A DNA stretch of 34,159 nucleotides from Clostridia bacterium (GCA_003554565.1 PWGR01000175.1:1-34159), one strand, 5' to 3'. Shown: positions 16,254 through 24,640, counted from the stretch's first letter. Program-made: numbers and translations. Notes: generated by a model not told the origin, from the sequence alone.

Positions 16254-17223
16254 CCGAATCCTCCTCTTCCGTCGGCTCTTGCGCCGGATCCTCAGTGGTG
16301 AGTTGGATAAAGATATCCTCCAGAGATGCGCCCTGCGGTGTCATCTCCACAATGGGGCTGTCATTTTCCACCATCTTGTTGAAAACATCGGCCCGTATAT
16401 CCCGCTGGGGAGACATGTGCACGGCAAAGGTTGCTGTTCCGTCCTCCCTGGATTCCGGCACAACTTCCTGCACTCCGGGTATTGCACTGAGTACTTCGCT
16501 GATCACGTCTTCTGCGCCAATCACTGAGAGCTTCAGTTCAGTATATCCGGTCAGCTGCGCAGCCAGCCCGCTCGGAGTGTCCTCGGCGACCAGTCGGCCG
16601 TCATTTATTATGACCACACGCTCGCAGGTTTGCTGCACTTCGGGCAGCACGTGAGAGCTCAGGATGACAGTACGTTCACCGGCCAGCCCACGGATGAGTT
16701 CCCGGATTTCGATGCGTTGGTGCGGGTCCAGACCGGAAGTAGGTTCGTCCAGAATCAGTATCGGTGGATCTCCGAGCAGTGTGGCTGCCAGACCGATTCT
16801 GTGTCTGTAACCGAGTGAGCAGTTGCCACACAGGCGATTGTACACCGGTTGCAGCTCCAGCTGCTGCACCGCACGGTCCACGTTTTGAGCGATCTGTCCT
16901 GCGTTCAATCCCTTCATCTCTGCCATGAAGTGAAGGTAGTGCTTCACGGTCATCTCCGGGTACACGGGAGCATCCTGGGGCAGGTAGCCCACCCGCTCCT
17001 TGACCTCGAGCGGCTCCTCTAGCACGTCTATACCGTCAACGTGGACGGTGCCGGATGTGGGTGGGAGGAAGCCGGTTATGATTCGCATGGTGGTGGTTTT
17101 GCCGGCCCCGTTGGGGCCCAGGAACCCGAGTATTTCTCCCTTGGAGACGTTGAATGTCAGGTGATCGACAGCGACCTGATCCCCGTATTTCTTGGTCACG
17201 TCGCGTACCTCTATTGTCTGCAC
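16246..17223 (-). CDS. ABC transporter ATP-binding protein, GldA-like
   Basis: About 325-residue ATPase that powers the ABC-2 permease. Walker A is GPNGAGKTTT. The signature motif is the variant NCSLGYRHRIGLA (GldA-like proteins often have LSKGYRQRVGLA instead of LSGGQ). Walker B is ILILDEPTSGLD, and the H-loop is ILSSHVLPEV. A C-terminal region of about 100 residues ends in an acidic tail (EEPTEEEDSDE-like). The start is GTG at 17223 with GGGAGGAG seven bases upstream. An upstream TTG/ATG-type frame extension to 17265 would include that ribosome binding site and is rejected. First gene of the four-gene operon. Confidence 0.92.
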   Translation of the reverse strand: MQTIEVRDVTKKYGDQVAVDHLTFNVSKGEILGFLGPNGAGKTTTMRIITGFLPPTSGTVHVDGIDVLEEPLEVKERVGYLPQDAPVYPEMTVKHYLHFMAEMKGLNAGQIAQNVDRAVQQLELQPVYNRLCGNCSLGYRHRIGLAATLLGDPPILILDEPTSGLDPHQRIEIRELIRGLAGERTVILSSHVLPEVQQTCERVVIINDGRLVAEDTPSGLAAQLTGYTELKLSVIGAEDVISEVLSAIPGVQEVVPESREDGTATFAVHMSPQRDIRADVFNKMVENDSPIVEMTPQGASLEDIFIQLTTEDPAQEPTEEEDSDE

Positions 17224-17270
17224 TTTCGCACTCCTCCCTTGCGTACCATGAGTTTGTCGATTCATAAATC

Positions 17271-17276
17271 ATTATA
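17271..17276 (-). promoter_or_regulatory. -10 box upstream of the Gld-like operon
   Basis: A perfect TATAAT lies 48 bases before the ATPase GTG start. The -35 is poor: TTGTCA occurs at only 12-base spacing. Promoter strength is therefore uncertain. Confidence 0.4.
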
Positions 17277-17287
17277 AGAGGTCGGGC

Positions 17288-17316
17288 TTGACAATAGGTT
17301 AAGATACAGCTAATTA
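17288..17316 (+). promoter_or_regulatory. Candidate + strand promoter in the trpA-ABC gap
   Basis: TTGACA at 17288-17293 and TAATTA at 17311-17316 with 17-base spacing. It points away from the Gld-like operon towards the 3' end of trpA, where no + strand gene is seen. Confidence 0.4.
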
Positions 17317-17319
17317 TTT

Positions 17320-17588
17320 GTGATTCCGAGCCGGAGCGGGGGTTCCGGGTTGTAGATTCGGGGAGTTTTACTGCCGGTTTGGTATCATCCGAGATTCACA
17401 GGTCAATAGATAATGCCGACTCCTGAGTGAGTCAGCATGAAGAGGCCGTCCTCAGAGTGTATGCGGGTCCTCTCCCGCCTATCTTATAGCTCAGCCGAGA
17501 CGATGAACAGCCGCAGGACAGCGGGCAAGACCTTCAGGCACCTCGCCTGCTTCCCCGTCCGTGGTTTGTCACAAAGAGCCGACTGTTC
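17320..17588. other. Gene-free region rich in hairpins, possible noncoding RNA
   Basis: No convincing coding sequence. Several short inverted repeats lie in series: GCCGACTC/GAGTCAGC at about 17413-17438, GAGG/CCTC at 17441-17456, GCGGG/CCCGC near 17463-17478, CCGC/GCGG near 17511-17524, and CAGGC/GCCTG at 17535-17549. Farther left, CCGGA/TCCGG at about 17331-17348 forms another. No U-tract follows any of them, so an intrinsic trp terminator was not identified. I compared the region by eye with common riboswitch, SRP, RNase P and tmRNA signatures and found no match. Confidence 0.3.
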
Positions 17589-17762
17589 TTATTGGGCCAT
17601 GCCGCCTGCTTCTTCTCGCTTTACGCCGTCAATCCGGAGCAGGGGTTGACTGGCGCCGGGAGACTTATAAGGGGTTTCGTGCCAGAAACGCAAGAGCTCG
17701 GTGACACTACTGCATCCCGGCACCTTGTGCTTGGTCTCGAAATGAGTATTGTCCATATTCAT
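17589..17762 (-). CDS. Possible small protein downstream of trpA (57 aa)
   Basis: An ATG-initiated frame just after trpA, beginning MNMDNTHFETKHKVPGCS and ending REEAGGMAQ, with a middle of mixed, protein-like composition (TELLRFWHETPYKSPG). It starts 28 bases after the trpA stop. There is no clear ribosome binding site and I do not recognise the sequence, so it may be a remnant or chance. If expressed it would be the last cistron of the trp transcript. Confidence 0.25.
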   Translation of the reverse strand: MNMDNTHFETKHKVPGCSSVTELLRFWHETPYKSPGASQPLLRIDGVKREEAGGMAQ

Positions 17763-17790
17763 GCGAACACGCAGCAAGGGGCAGGTGCCC

Positions 17791-18603
17791 CTACCGGACC
17801 CGCAGCGCGTTCTTGAGATCCTGTGCCAACCTCCGTACCCCCTCCATTGCTGACTGTGGATCCTCGGCCAAGCTCTGCTGCAGTGTTCGCACAAAGGTCG
17901 TCCCCACGACGACGCCATCACCGATACCAGCGAGATCTTGCACGTCTTGTGGAGTGGATACACCAAAGCCCACCATCACTGGAGGCGATCCTGCATTCTT
18001 CAAGGTTTCAACGCATCGTCTCAAATGACCGTGTGGGCCGGCTTCTGAACCAGTGACTCCTGTGAGCGCCACAGTATACACAAACCCCCGGGCACCGCTG
18101 GCGATAGCCTGCAAACGGGTTCTTCCAGTGGTGGGGGCCGCGAATGATACCAGAATCAGATCTTCTTCGAGACATGCTGCCTCGAAGGGACCAGTTTCCT
18201 CTAGGGGCACATCTGGTATGAGCAACCCATCGGCCCCAGCCCGTCTGGCCTTCTTGGCAAAGACAGCGGGGCCACATCGCAGCACGGGATTTGCGTAGGT
18301 CATAAGAAGGATGGGCACTGTAGAGTGACGCTGACGGAGACTCCATGCCGTCTCGAAGGCACAGTCGAGCCGGAAACCCGTTTGGAGTGCGCGAACTCCG
18401 GCAGCTTGGATGGCCGGACCGTCTGCGAGAGGATCGGAAAAGGGAATTCCGATTTCGAGAATATCTGCTCCTCCTCTTATGACTGCATCCATTGCATCGA
18501 TACTGGTTTTGACATTCGGGTCTCCTGCTGGGAGATAGCCTACCAGTGCTCCTTCTTTTCGCGTGTGCAGTTCTTCGAGACATGTCAACAGTCGGTTTTG
18601 CAT
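17791..18603 (-). CDS. trpA: Tryptophan synthase alpha chain
   Basis: Cleaves indole-3-glycerol phosphate to indole, which tunnels to TrpB, and glyceraldehyde-3-phosphate; cytoplasmic TIM-barrel subunit of about 270 residues. Catalytic Glu50 and Asp61 lie in ILEIGIPFSDPLADGPAIQ, matching E49/D60 of E. coli. The loop region FVYTVALTGVTGSE and the phosphate-binding GFGVSTPQD and GTTFV stretches are present. The start is ATG at 18603 with GAGAGGGGAGAG upstream, 13 bases after trpB. Two earlier in-frame ATGs overlap trpB and lack a good site. Last recognised gene of the trp operon. Confidence 0.95.
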   Translation of the reverse strand: MQNRLLTCLEELHTRKEGALVGYLPAGDPNVKTSIDAMDAVIRGGADILEIGIPFSDPLADGPAIQAAGVRALQTGFRLDCAFETAWSLRQRHSTVPILLMTYANPVLRCGPAVFAKKARRAGADGLLIPDVPLEETGPFEAACLEEDLILVSFAAPTTGRTRLQAIASGARGFVYTVALTGVTGSEAGPHGHLRRCVETLKNAGSPPVMVGFGVSTPQDVQDLAGIGDGVVVGTTFVRTLQQSLAEDPQSAMEGVRRLAQDLKNALRVR

Positions 18604-18616
18604 GGTCTCTCCCCTC

Positions 18617-19861
18617 TCACAGCTCATAATCAATCTCTTCCTCCGTCGTAAGCCGCGCTACTTGGGCTACGTCCTTATCACCTCGACCAGATAAGCAGAC
18701 CAGAATCAGCGCTTCACCGTCAATTTCGTGCAACGGCAGATTCTTCAAATGACCTATTGCGTGGGCCGGCTCCAGGGCAGGAATGATGCCTTCCGTCTCT
18801 GCCAACCATGCAAAGCCTTGGAGAGCGTCCGCATCGTCTGCAGTAACGTACTCTACGCGATCTGCATCCTTCCAGAAGGCATGCTCAGGACCTACGCCCG
18901 GATAGTCCAGTCCCGCAGATACTGAGTGGGCCGGGATAATTTGGCCGTCTTCATCCTGCAGCAAATACGTCATAGCCCCGTGCAGCACACCCGGATCACC
19001 GGCTGTGAGCGAGGCTGAGTGACGCATATTATCAAGTCCCTGTCCACCGGCCTCCACCCCCACCAACCGAACGTTGCGGTCGCGAACGAAGGGATAAAAG
19101 GTTCCCATGGCATTGCTACCGCCACCCACACAAGCGACGACAAAATCGGGAAGACGTCCCTCCTCTGATTGGAGCTGAGAGCGCGCCTCATCACCCACGA
19201 TCCTCTGGAAATCACGGACCATCACTGGATAGGGATGCGGTCCCACGACGGATCCAATCACGTAATAGCTGTCATCCACATTCGTGACCCAGTCGCGGAT
19301 GGCCTCGTTGATGGCATCTTTGAGGGTCTGGCTTCCGCTTTGTACCGGCACCACGGTGGCACCGAGTAGCTCCATGCGAAAAACATTGAGTCTTTGCCGC
19401 TCAATATCTTCTTGCCCCATGTACACTATGCACTCCAGCCCGAATAGCGCCGCAGCTGTAGCGGTCGCCACACCGTGTTGACCAGCGCCGGTCTCCGCGA
19501 TGATGCGCTTGCGCCCCATGCGGCGCGCCAGCAAGACTTGACCCAGAGTGTTGTTGATCTTGTGAGCCCCAGTGTGGGTGAGGTCTTCTCGCTTGAAATA
19601 GACTTTTGCACCCAGCTCTCGCTCAAGGCGTCGAGCTCGCGTCAGAGGGGTAGGACGTCCCACATAGGAAGTAAGGTGGTGCTGAAGAGTCTTCTGGAAA
19701 GAAGGATTATTTATTTGATCCTGATAGATCTCCGCCAGTTCCTCCAGAGCTGGAATGAGTGTTTCTGGCACAAAGCGGCCCCCATGCCTGCCGAAGCGGC
19801 CGTCTGGTCCCGGGTTGTCCCCCGGCTGCATACCATGTTTTTCAATGTTTCGCTCAGTCAT
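18617..19861 (-). CDS. trpB: Tryptophan synthase beta chain
   Basis: PLP enzyme that joins indole and serine to make tryptophan, in complex with TrpA. About 414 residues; canonical TrpB1 type by length and motifs. It opens with GRFGRHGGRFVPETLIPALEEL. The PLP lysine is Lys101 in HTGAHKINNTLGQ, with the phosphate-cradle loop GGGSNAMG. Other conserved stretches are AETGAGQHGVATATAAALFG and SVSAGLDYPGVGPEH. The start is ATG at 19861 with GGAGGGGA nine bases upstream. It overlaps the end of trpCF by 8 bases (ATGACTGA), so translation is coupled. Confidence 0.97.
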   Translation of the reverse strand: MTERNIEKHGMQPGDNPGPDGRFGRHGGRFVPETLIPALEELAEIYQDQINNPSFQKTLQHHLTSYVGRPTPLTRARRLERELGAKVYFKREDLTHTGAHKINNTLGQVLLARRMGRKRIIAETGAGQHGVATATAAALFGLECIVYMGQEDIERQRLNVFRMELLGATVVPVQSGSQTLKDAINEAIRDWVTNVDDSYYVIGSVVGPHPYPVMVRDFQRIVGDEARSQLQSEEGRLPDFVVACVGGGSNAMGTFYPFVRDRNVRLVGVEAGGQGLDNMRHSASLTAGDPGVLHGAMTYLLQDEDGQIIPAHSVSAGLDYPGVGPEHAFWKDADRVEYVTADDADALQGFAWLAETEGIIPALEPAHAIGHLKNLPLHEIDGEALILVCLSGRGDKDVAQVARLTTEEEIDYEL

Positions 19862-21350
19862 GGTTCGACTCCCCTCCAAATGCCCTGCGGGCTCCTTCGA
19901 CATACTTCACTATTTTTTGCACATCTTTCACACCCGGCTCTCTTTCCAGTCCTGATGAGGCGTCAACTCCACCGGGTTGGACGGTAGCTATCGCTTGGTG
20001 GACGTTTTCCGGTTGCAGTCCTCCGGCCAGCACCAGACGACTGCCGGCTTCAGCTGAGAGGGTGGATGCCTCTTTCGCCAGATCCCAGTCTATGGTCTCG
20101 CCGGTTCCCCCTCGCAATTCGGGATGCTGGCAGTCCAGGAGGACGGCATCGCTCACTCGGGCGTATTTTCGCACCTTCTCCAGGTGTCTATGTCCCCCTA
20201 CCTGCAGGCCTTTCATGATCAGGTATCCCTGAGAACCCAGCATCTGGCATTGCTCTGGCGTCTCGTCTCCGTGAAGCTGAAGCCAGTCGAGTTTGACTGC
20301 TCGATTGGCGCGATAGATTTCTTCCTCACTGGGATTGACGAAGACGCCGATGCGGGCGATGCCGGGTGTGATGAGCCGGGCCAACTCACGAGCATCTTCC
20401 AACGAAACCCGTCGTGGCGAGGGAGCGAAAACGAAGCCAACGGCATCAGCGCCGGCGGTGCGTGCGGCGTTGATCGCCTTTGGAGTAGTTATGCCGCAGA
20501 CTTTGATCCAACCTCTGGGTGGCGCTTGCACACCTGGTCTTCCGGGTGCTGCCAACAGAGCAGCTACTCCGGTGCCGGGTTGGCGATTCTGCATCAGAGT
20601 AGTTCCCACTAAGGCCGCTCGCACTCCTGCTCGTTTGAAGTGCACGAGATCGGACCTTTTGTGCACACCACTTTCACCCACCACAAAAGCGCCGGATCGC
20701 ACCGCCTGTGGCGCCAATCGTGACGTAGTCTTCAAGTCAGTTGCAAATGTTTGTAGGTTGCGGTTATTGATGCCGATGAGTCGGGCGCCAGCTTTGAGGG
20801 CTGTATCCATTTCCGAGCTGGTGTGTACCTCCACGAGGGCATCCATGCCCCAGGTTGTCGCCGATTCCAAGAGATTCTTGAGTCTGCTTGCACAAAACAG
20901 ACCCGCAATGAGAAGAACTGCGTCAGCGCCCATCGCTCTAGCTTCGGTAATCTGTAACGGATCCAAGATAAAATCCTTTCGCAAGACCGGAAGCGATGAT
21001 GCGGACGCCCCTGTTATCAAGTCCTCTGCCGATCCGGCAAAATGGTCTTCTTCGGTGACAATTGATAGACAGGCCGCTCCATTCATCTCATATGCTAATG
21101 CCACTCGGCCAGCATGCAAGTGGTTTGCAATTTTTCCTTTGGACGGAGAAGCGCGCTTGAACTCTGTTATGAGGGCAAATCCGGAGCGTCGAGCAGTGTG
21201 TTCTAGGCGCTTCAGGAAACCTCTGGGTCTGGAAGCTTGGTTGGCGGCCGCCTCCAAACGGTCGGGATTTCCAGACCGGTAGAGGTGCTTTAACCGTTTT
21301 CGAATGTCTCTGACAATGAGCTCAAGAAAGGGTTCTCTGTTGCCCGTCAT
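19854..21350 (-). CDS. trpCF: Fused indole-3-glycerol-phosphate synthase / phosphoribosylanthranilate isomerase
   Basis: One polypeptide of about 498 residues catalysing two consecutive steps: isomerisation of phosphoribosylanthranilate (TrpF) and ring closure to indole-3-glycerol phosphate (TrpC). Residues 1 to about 264 are the TrpC barrel, with ITEFKRASPSKG (Lys65), LRKDFILDPLQITEA, IGINNRNL and VVGESGV. A short proline/glycine linker follows. From about 280 the TrpF barrel begins with WIKVCGITTPKAI (Cys285), then GFVFAPSPRRVS, WLQLHGDETPEQ, VLAGGLQPENV and GVDASSGLE. Both active sites look complete. The start is ATG at 21350 with GGGAGG nine bases upstream. It overlaps trpD by 29 bases. 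Confidence 0.95.
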   Translation of the reverse strand: MTGNREPFLELIVRDIRKRLKHLYRSGNPDRLEAAANQASRPRGFLKRLEHTARRSGFALITEFKRASPSKGKIANHLHAGRVALAYEMNGAACLSIVTEEDHFAGSAEDLITGASASSLPVLRKDFILDPLQITEARAMGADAVLLIAGLFCASRLKNLLESATTWGMDALVEVHTSSEMDTALKAGARLIGINNRNLQTFATDLKTTSRLAPQAVRSGAFVVGESGVHKRSDLVHFKRAGVRAALVGTTLMQNRQPGTGVAALLAAPGRPGVQAPPRGWIKVCGITTPKAINAARTAGADAVGFVFAPSPRRVSLEDARELARLITPGIARIGVFVNPSEEEIYRANRAVKLDWLQLHGDETPEQCQMLGSQGYLIMKGLQVGGHRHLEKVRKYARVSDAVLLDCQHPELRGGTGETIDWDLAKEASTLSAEAGSRLVLAGGLQPENVHQAIATVQPGGVDASSGLEREPGVKDVQKIVKYVEGARRAFGGESNHD

Positions 21351-22416
21351 GTGCTTCATCCTCCCCACCCAGTGCCTGTGTCACATCCACCAGTTCTTCT
21401 AGTAGTCTCAATGCTTTCCCCTCATCCACGGCCCGAGCGGATTGCCGAACGCCGTCTTCCAGATGTCTTGCCTTCCCGGCTGCGGTGAGAGCAGCCGCAG
21501 CATTAAGCAATACCGCATCTCGTCGAGGCCCTGGGTCTCCTTCGAGTACGGCTCGTAACAGTCGTGCATTTTCGCAGGCATCGCCACCAACCAGACACTC
21601 GACAGGTTGCGGACTGAGCCCGACTTCTCGTGGGGTCACTTCGAAAGTCTCGACTCGTTGATCCTCAGGACGGAACCGACTGACCCGAGAGGCGCCGGAC
21701 AGGGTCAACTCATCCAATCCATCGCCATGAACCACCCAGGCTTCACGGGCTCCCAAACGTCCGAGTACCCTGGCGATGGGTTCTGTCAGCTCCGGATCGT
21801 ACACGCCTACTAGTTGCACATCAGCCCCCGCCGGGTTGGTAAGAGGCCCCAGGATGTTGAATACTGTTCGAATGGCGAGTTCTTTTCGAGGGCCGAGGGC
21901 GTGTTTCATGGCTGTGTGAAAACGAGGGGCGAATAGAAAGCCGATGCCGATTCGCTCTACACAATGCGCAACCTGTGCTGGGGTCAAAGTCAGCCTTACT
22001 CCCAGGGACTCGAGAACGTCCGCGCTTCCGCAGGCCGAGGATACTGATCGGTTGCCGTGCTTTGCCACTGATACACCAGCGGCGGCAGCTACGAAGGCGG
22101 CTGCAGGGGAAATATTGAAAGTTGCTCGTCCATCTCCGCCCGTTCCACAGGTGTCGACCAGAGGGCGATCTTGCACGTTGACCCTCGTGGCAGCTCGGCG
22201 CATGACTCGAGCGCTTCCGGTGATTTCGTCTACTGTTTCACCCTTCATTCGCAAGGCGACCAGGTAACCGGCGACCTGGCTTGGTGTCGCTCGGCCGCTC
22301 ATGATGAGATCCATGGCTCTTTCGGCCATAGATTCGGGTAGATCGCGCCCAGCCACCAATCGTCCGATGTAGTGGGAAAGGCAGCCATTTTCTTTGCCAC
22401 CGAGTCGGATCAACAT
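21322..22416 (-). CDS. trpD: Anthranilate phosphoribosyltransferase
   Basis: Transfers phosphoribose from PRPP to anthranilate, the second step of the pathway; cytoplasmic dimer, 364 residues. Conserved elements are the glycine-rich PRPP loop VDTCGTGGDGRATFNIS, the anthranilate-site stretches AKHGNRSVSSACGSADVLE and FAPRFHTAMKHALGPRKEL, RTVFNILGPLTNPAG, and the metal-site HGDGLDELTL. The ATG at 22416 directly follows the trpG stop (3 bases between), with GAGAGGG inside the end of trpG. It is slightly longer than the typical 330-345 residues because of a C-terminal extension that overlaps trpCF. Confidence 0.96.
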   Translation of the reverse strand: MLIRLGGKENGCLSHYIGRLVAGRDLPESMAERAMDLIMSGRATPSQVAGYLVALRMKGETVDEITGSARVMRRAATRVNVQDRPLVDTCGTGGDGRATFNISPAAAFVAAAAGVSVAKHGNRSVSSACGSADVLESLGVRLTLTPAQVAHCVERIGIGFLFAPRFHTAMKHALGPRKELAIRTVFNILGPLTNPAGADVQLVGVYDPELTEPIARVLGRLGAREAWVVHGDGLDELTLSGASRVSRFRPEDQRVETFEVTPREVGLSPQPVECLVGGDACENARLLRAVLEGDPGPRRDAVLLNAAAALTAAGKARHLEDGVRQSARAVDEGKALRLLEELVDVTQALGGEDEAHDGQQRTLS

Positions 22417-22419
22417 TGC

Positions 22420-22986
22420 TCACCCTCTCTTGCAAAAATTCTTGAGCATGCGTTTCCCGTCTTGGGTCAGTATCGACTCGGGATGAAACTGCACGCCTTC
22501 CACAGGGTGTTCTCGGTGCCTGATTCCCATCATGACTCCTTCGGAATCCCGAGCGGTTACTTGAAGTTTTGGGGTCAGCGTTGCCTCATCGATGATCAGC
22601 GAGTGATATCGTGTCGCCATAAATGGATTGGATACGTCGTGGTATAAGGCACCCCCTTCATGAGTGATGCGGGAGGTCTTTCCGTGCATGATCACGGGGG
22701 CAGATCTCACTTTGCATCCATAAGCCTTACCAACGGCTAGATGACCGAGGCAGACACCAAGAATGGGAATCTCTGAACCCAAGGTGCGGATGAGTTCGAC
22801 GCTGATGCCGGCCTCCTCTGGTGTACCTGGGCCAGGAGAAATGAGGATGTGTTGTGGCTTCATAGCCCCGATTTCACCTACTGTGATCTGGTCATTGCGC
22901 ACAACATGCAGTTCCGCTCCCAATTCCCCGAGATATTGCACCAGGTTGTAAGTGAAGGAGTCGTAGTTATCCAGGACAACAATCAC
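22420..22986 (-). CDS. trpG: Anthranilate synthase glutamine amidotransferase component
   Basis: Class I glutamine amidotransferase (188 residues) that supplies ammonia to TrpE. The triad is visible as Cys79 in ILGVCLGH and His168/Glu170 in VQFHPES. The oxyanion-type motif SPGPGTPEEAG is present, and so is a NYDSFTYNLVQYLGELG start. Oddity: the residue four after the nucleophile, normally Gln in GVCLGHQ, is Leu83 (codon CTA at 22740-22738), one base from CAA. The start is GTG at 22986, overlapping the trpE stop (GTGA). It could also serve p-aminobenzoate synthesis, as TrpG does in some Gram-positives, but its position ties it to TrpE. Confidence 0.95.
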   Translation of the reverse strand: MIVVLDNYDSFTYNLVQYLGELGAELHVVRNDQITVGEIGAMKPQHILISPGPGTPEEAGISVELIRTLGSEIPILGVCLGHLAVGKAYGCKVRSAPVIMHGKTSRITHEGGALYHDVSNPFMATRYHSLIIDEATLTPKLQVTARDSEGVMMGIRHREHPVEGVQFHPESILTQDGKRMLKNFCKRG

Positions 22987-24467
22987 GGGAGCACACTCCC
23001 CTCGGCCCGCTCCAGGGCGGCGAGTAAACCGCCTGCCTTGCTGAGAGTCTCTTCATATTCGCTTTGCGGTTCGGAGTCAGCCACGATTCCGGCGCCAGCT
23101 TGGATATAAGCGCGACCGTCCTTGATGACTACGGTGCGTATGATGATGCAACTATCCAGATTACCCGAAAACCCCAGGTATCCCACGGCACCTCCGTACG
23201 GGCCTCGTTGATCTCGCTCCATTTCGGCAATGATCTCCATAGCCCGCACCTTGGGAGCCCCGGACAAAGTCCCGGCAGGAAAACAGGCTTTGAGGGCATC
23301 GATGCCATCCTTGTCTGGACGTAACTTTCCCTCTACCTGAGATACGAGGTGCATGACGTGTGAATACCGCTCAACGTCGAGCAACTCGGGGACCCGGACG
23401 CTTCCGTATTGTGCGATGCGACCGACATCGTTGCGGCCGAGATCCACAAGCATGACGTGTTCGGCGCGTTCTTTTTCATCATTTCGCAGATCTTCTTCCA
23501 ATAGCTGATCTTCAGCGTCATCTTGACCCCTTCGCCGCGTGCCGGCGAGCGGTCTCGTCTCCACCACGCCATCCACTACTCTCACTAGAAGCTCTGGCGA
23601 CGAACCAACCAGCGTGACATCAGGTAAATCGAGATAGAAGTTGTAAGGAGAGGGATTGAGTGAGCGCAAGTGCCGATAGACTGTGAAGCTGGAGGCGCTG
23701 AGACGAGTTTCTAGTCTTTGCGAGAGAACCACCTGAAGGATGTCTCCAGCTCGTATGTAGTTACGGGCACGCTGCACGCTGGAAGTAAAATCCTCTCTAC
23801 GCACATTGCTGACTGGTTCAAAGGATGTTGTTGGCGGTTTTTCCTCGGATGGAGGAGATGGTTCTTCCATGCGCTGCAAAATTTTCTGCACTGTTTTTTC
23901 GGCGTGACGATAAGCGCCCTTTGGATCCTGTCCCGGAAAGGTATTAACAATCAATTTGATACGGTTGGTGGCATGATCAAAAGCTGTCACCAACCGCGAC
24001 ATGATGAACTGACTGTCTGGCAGATCGACCGGCTGGCCGGCAGCAGTAGGGATGTCTTCAATGTGAGCGGCCATTTCATAACCAAGGTATCCCACGGCGC
24101 CACCGAAGAATGGAGGTAGGTGTTCGCGGGCAAAGTCGAGGGTCCGTTGGCCCGGAGTGTAGTAGTTGGTCCAGGCCCGCAGGGCATCGAAAGGATCGTC
24201 GGGCAGCTTGGGTTCATCCTGTCCCGTCACTTCTGTGCGGCCCTCCCGAATGGTGAGGGTTGCAAATGGATCAGTGCCGATGAAGGAATGGCGTCCCACT
24301 TGTGCTCCCCCGGCCACACTCTCCAGTAAATATGAGGGCGCATCACTACTCAACTTGCGATACAAGGATATCGGAGTATGCTCATCAGCTATGATATCTG
24401 CATAGACGGGGACGACGCCTCCCTCTCGGGCCAGCTGACAGTATGTTTCTGGTTCTGGACATAACAT
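22983..24467 (-). CDS. trpE: Anthranilate synthase component I
   Basis: Converts chorismate and ammonia to anthranilate, the committed step of tryptophan synthesis; about 494 residues. The N-terminal domain contains SYLLESVAGG, the LLES-type element that binds tryptophan for feedback inhibition. The C-terminal chorismate-binding domain holds RPLAGTRRRGQDDAEDQ, ELLDVERYSHVMHLVS, AGTLSGAPKVRAMEII and GGAVGYLGFSGNLD. The start is ATG at 24467 with AAAGGAG about eight bases upstream. The open frame extending to 24815 is read-through of the T-box leader. First gene of trpEGD(CF)BA, overlapping trpG. Expected control is at two levels: T-box transcription control by uncharged tRNA-Trp, and allosteric inhibition by tryptophan. 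Confidence 0.96.
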   Translation of the reverse strand: MLCPEPETYCQLAREGGVVPVYADIIADEHTPISLYRKLSSDAPSYLLESVAGGAQVGRHSFIGTDPFATLTIREGRTEVTGQDEPKLPDDPFDALRAWTNYYTPGQRTLDFAREHLPPFFGGAVGYLGYEMAAHIEDIPTAAGQPVDLPDSQFIMSRLVTAFDHATNRIKLIVNTFPGQDPKGAYRHAEKTVQKILQRMEEPSPPSEEKPPTTSFEPVSNVRREDFTSSVQRARNYIRAGDILQVVLSQRLETRLSASSFTVYRHLRSLNPSPYNFYLDLPDVTLVGSSPELLVRVVDGVVETRPLAGTRRRGQDDAEDQLLEEDLRNDEKERAEHVMLVDLGRNDVGRIAQYGSVRVPELLDVERYSHVMHLVSQVEGKLRPDKDGIDALKACFPAGTLSGAPKVRAMEIIAEMERDQRGPYGGAVGYLGFSGNLDSCIIIRTVVIKDGRAYIQAGAGIVADSEPQSEYEETLSKAGGLLAALERAEGSVLP

Positions 24468-24502
24468 AGTTCTTGCTCCTTTCAGCGAAGTTAGGACGGA
24501 AC

Positions 24503-24536
24503 AAAAAAACGTCCGCCCCCGACGGGGACGGACGTT
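24503..24536 (-). terminator. Proximal trp T-box terminator
   Basis: A stem AACGTCCGTCCCC / GGGGGCGGACGTT with a TC-type small loop runs straight into a seven-T tract, 36 bases before the trpE start codon. Confidence 0.85.
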
Positions 24537-24640
24537 ACCGCGGTACCACCCTGTTTGGGTACCCGGGCCACCGAATGGTGGTCCCGTCAAGACCCCTCTC
24601 ACCAAGGTGCGAAAATGTGCATGGCCGATATCCTCTGTAT
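24503..24640 (-). promoter_or_regulatory. Proximal T-box element of the trp operon
   Basis: The T-box core AGGGTGGTACCGCGG lies at about 24539-24553, followed by its terminator and then trpE. Only about 92 bases separate this core from the terminator of the distal T-box. That is too little for a full-length stem I plus stems II and III. A GGTGAGAGGGG stretch with nearby complementary segments may be a reduced stem I. The element may therefore be a minimal or partly degenerate copy. Confidence 0.85.

Noticed and set aside
17413..17588. Known riboswitch, 6S, SRP, RNase P or tmRNA gene
   Set aside because: None of the diagnostic conserved segments of these RNAs could be found by eye; kept only as an unexplained structured region.
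20335..21282. 315-codon + strand frame opposite trpCF
   Set aside because: Shadow frame; no recognisable sequence, while both TrpC and TrpF motifs are complete on the minus strand.
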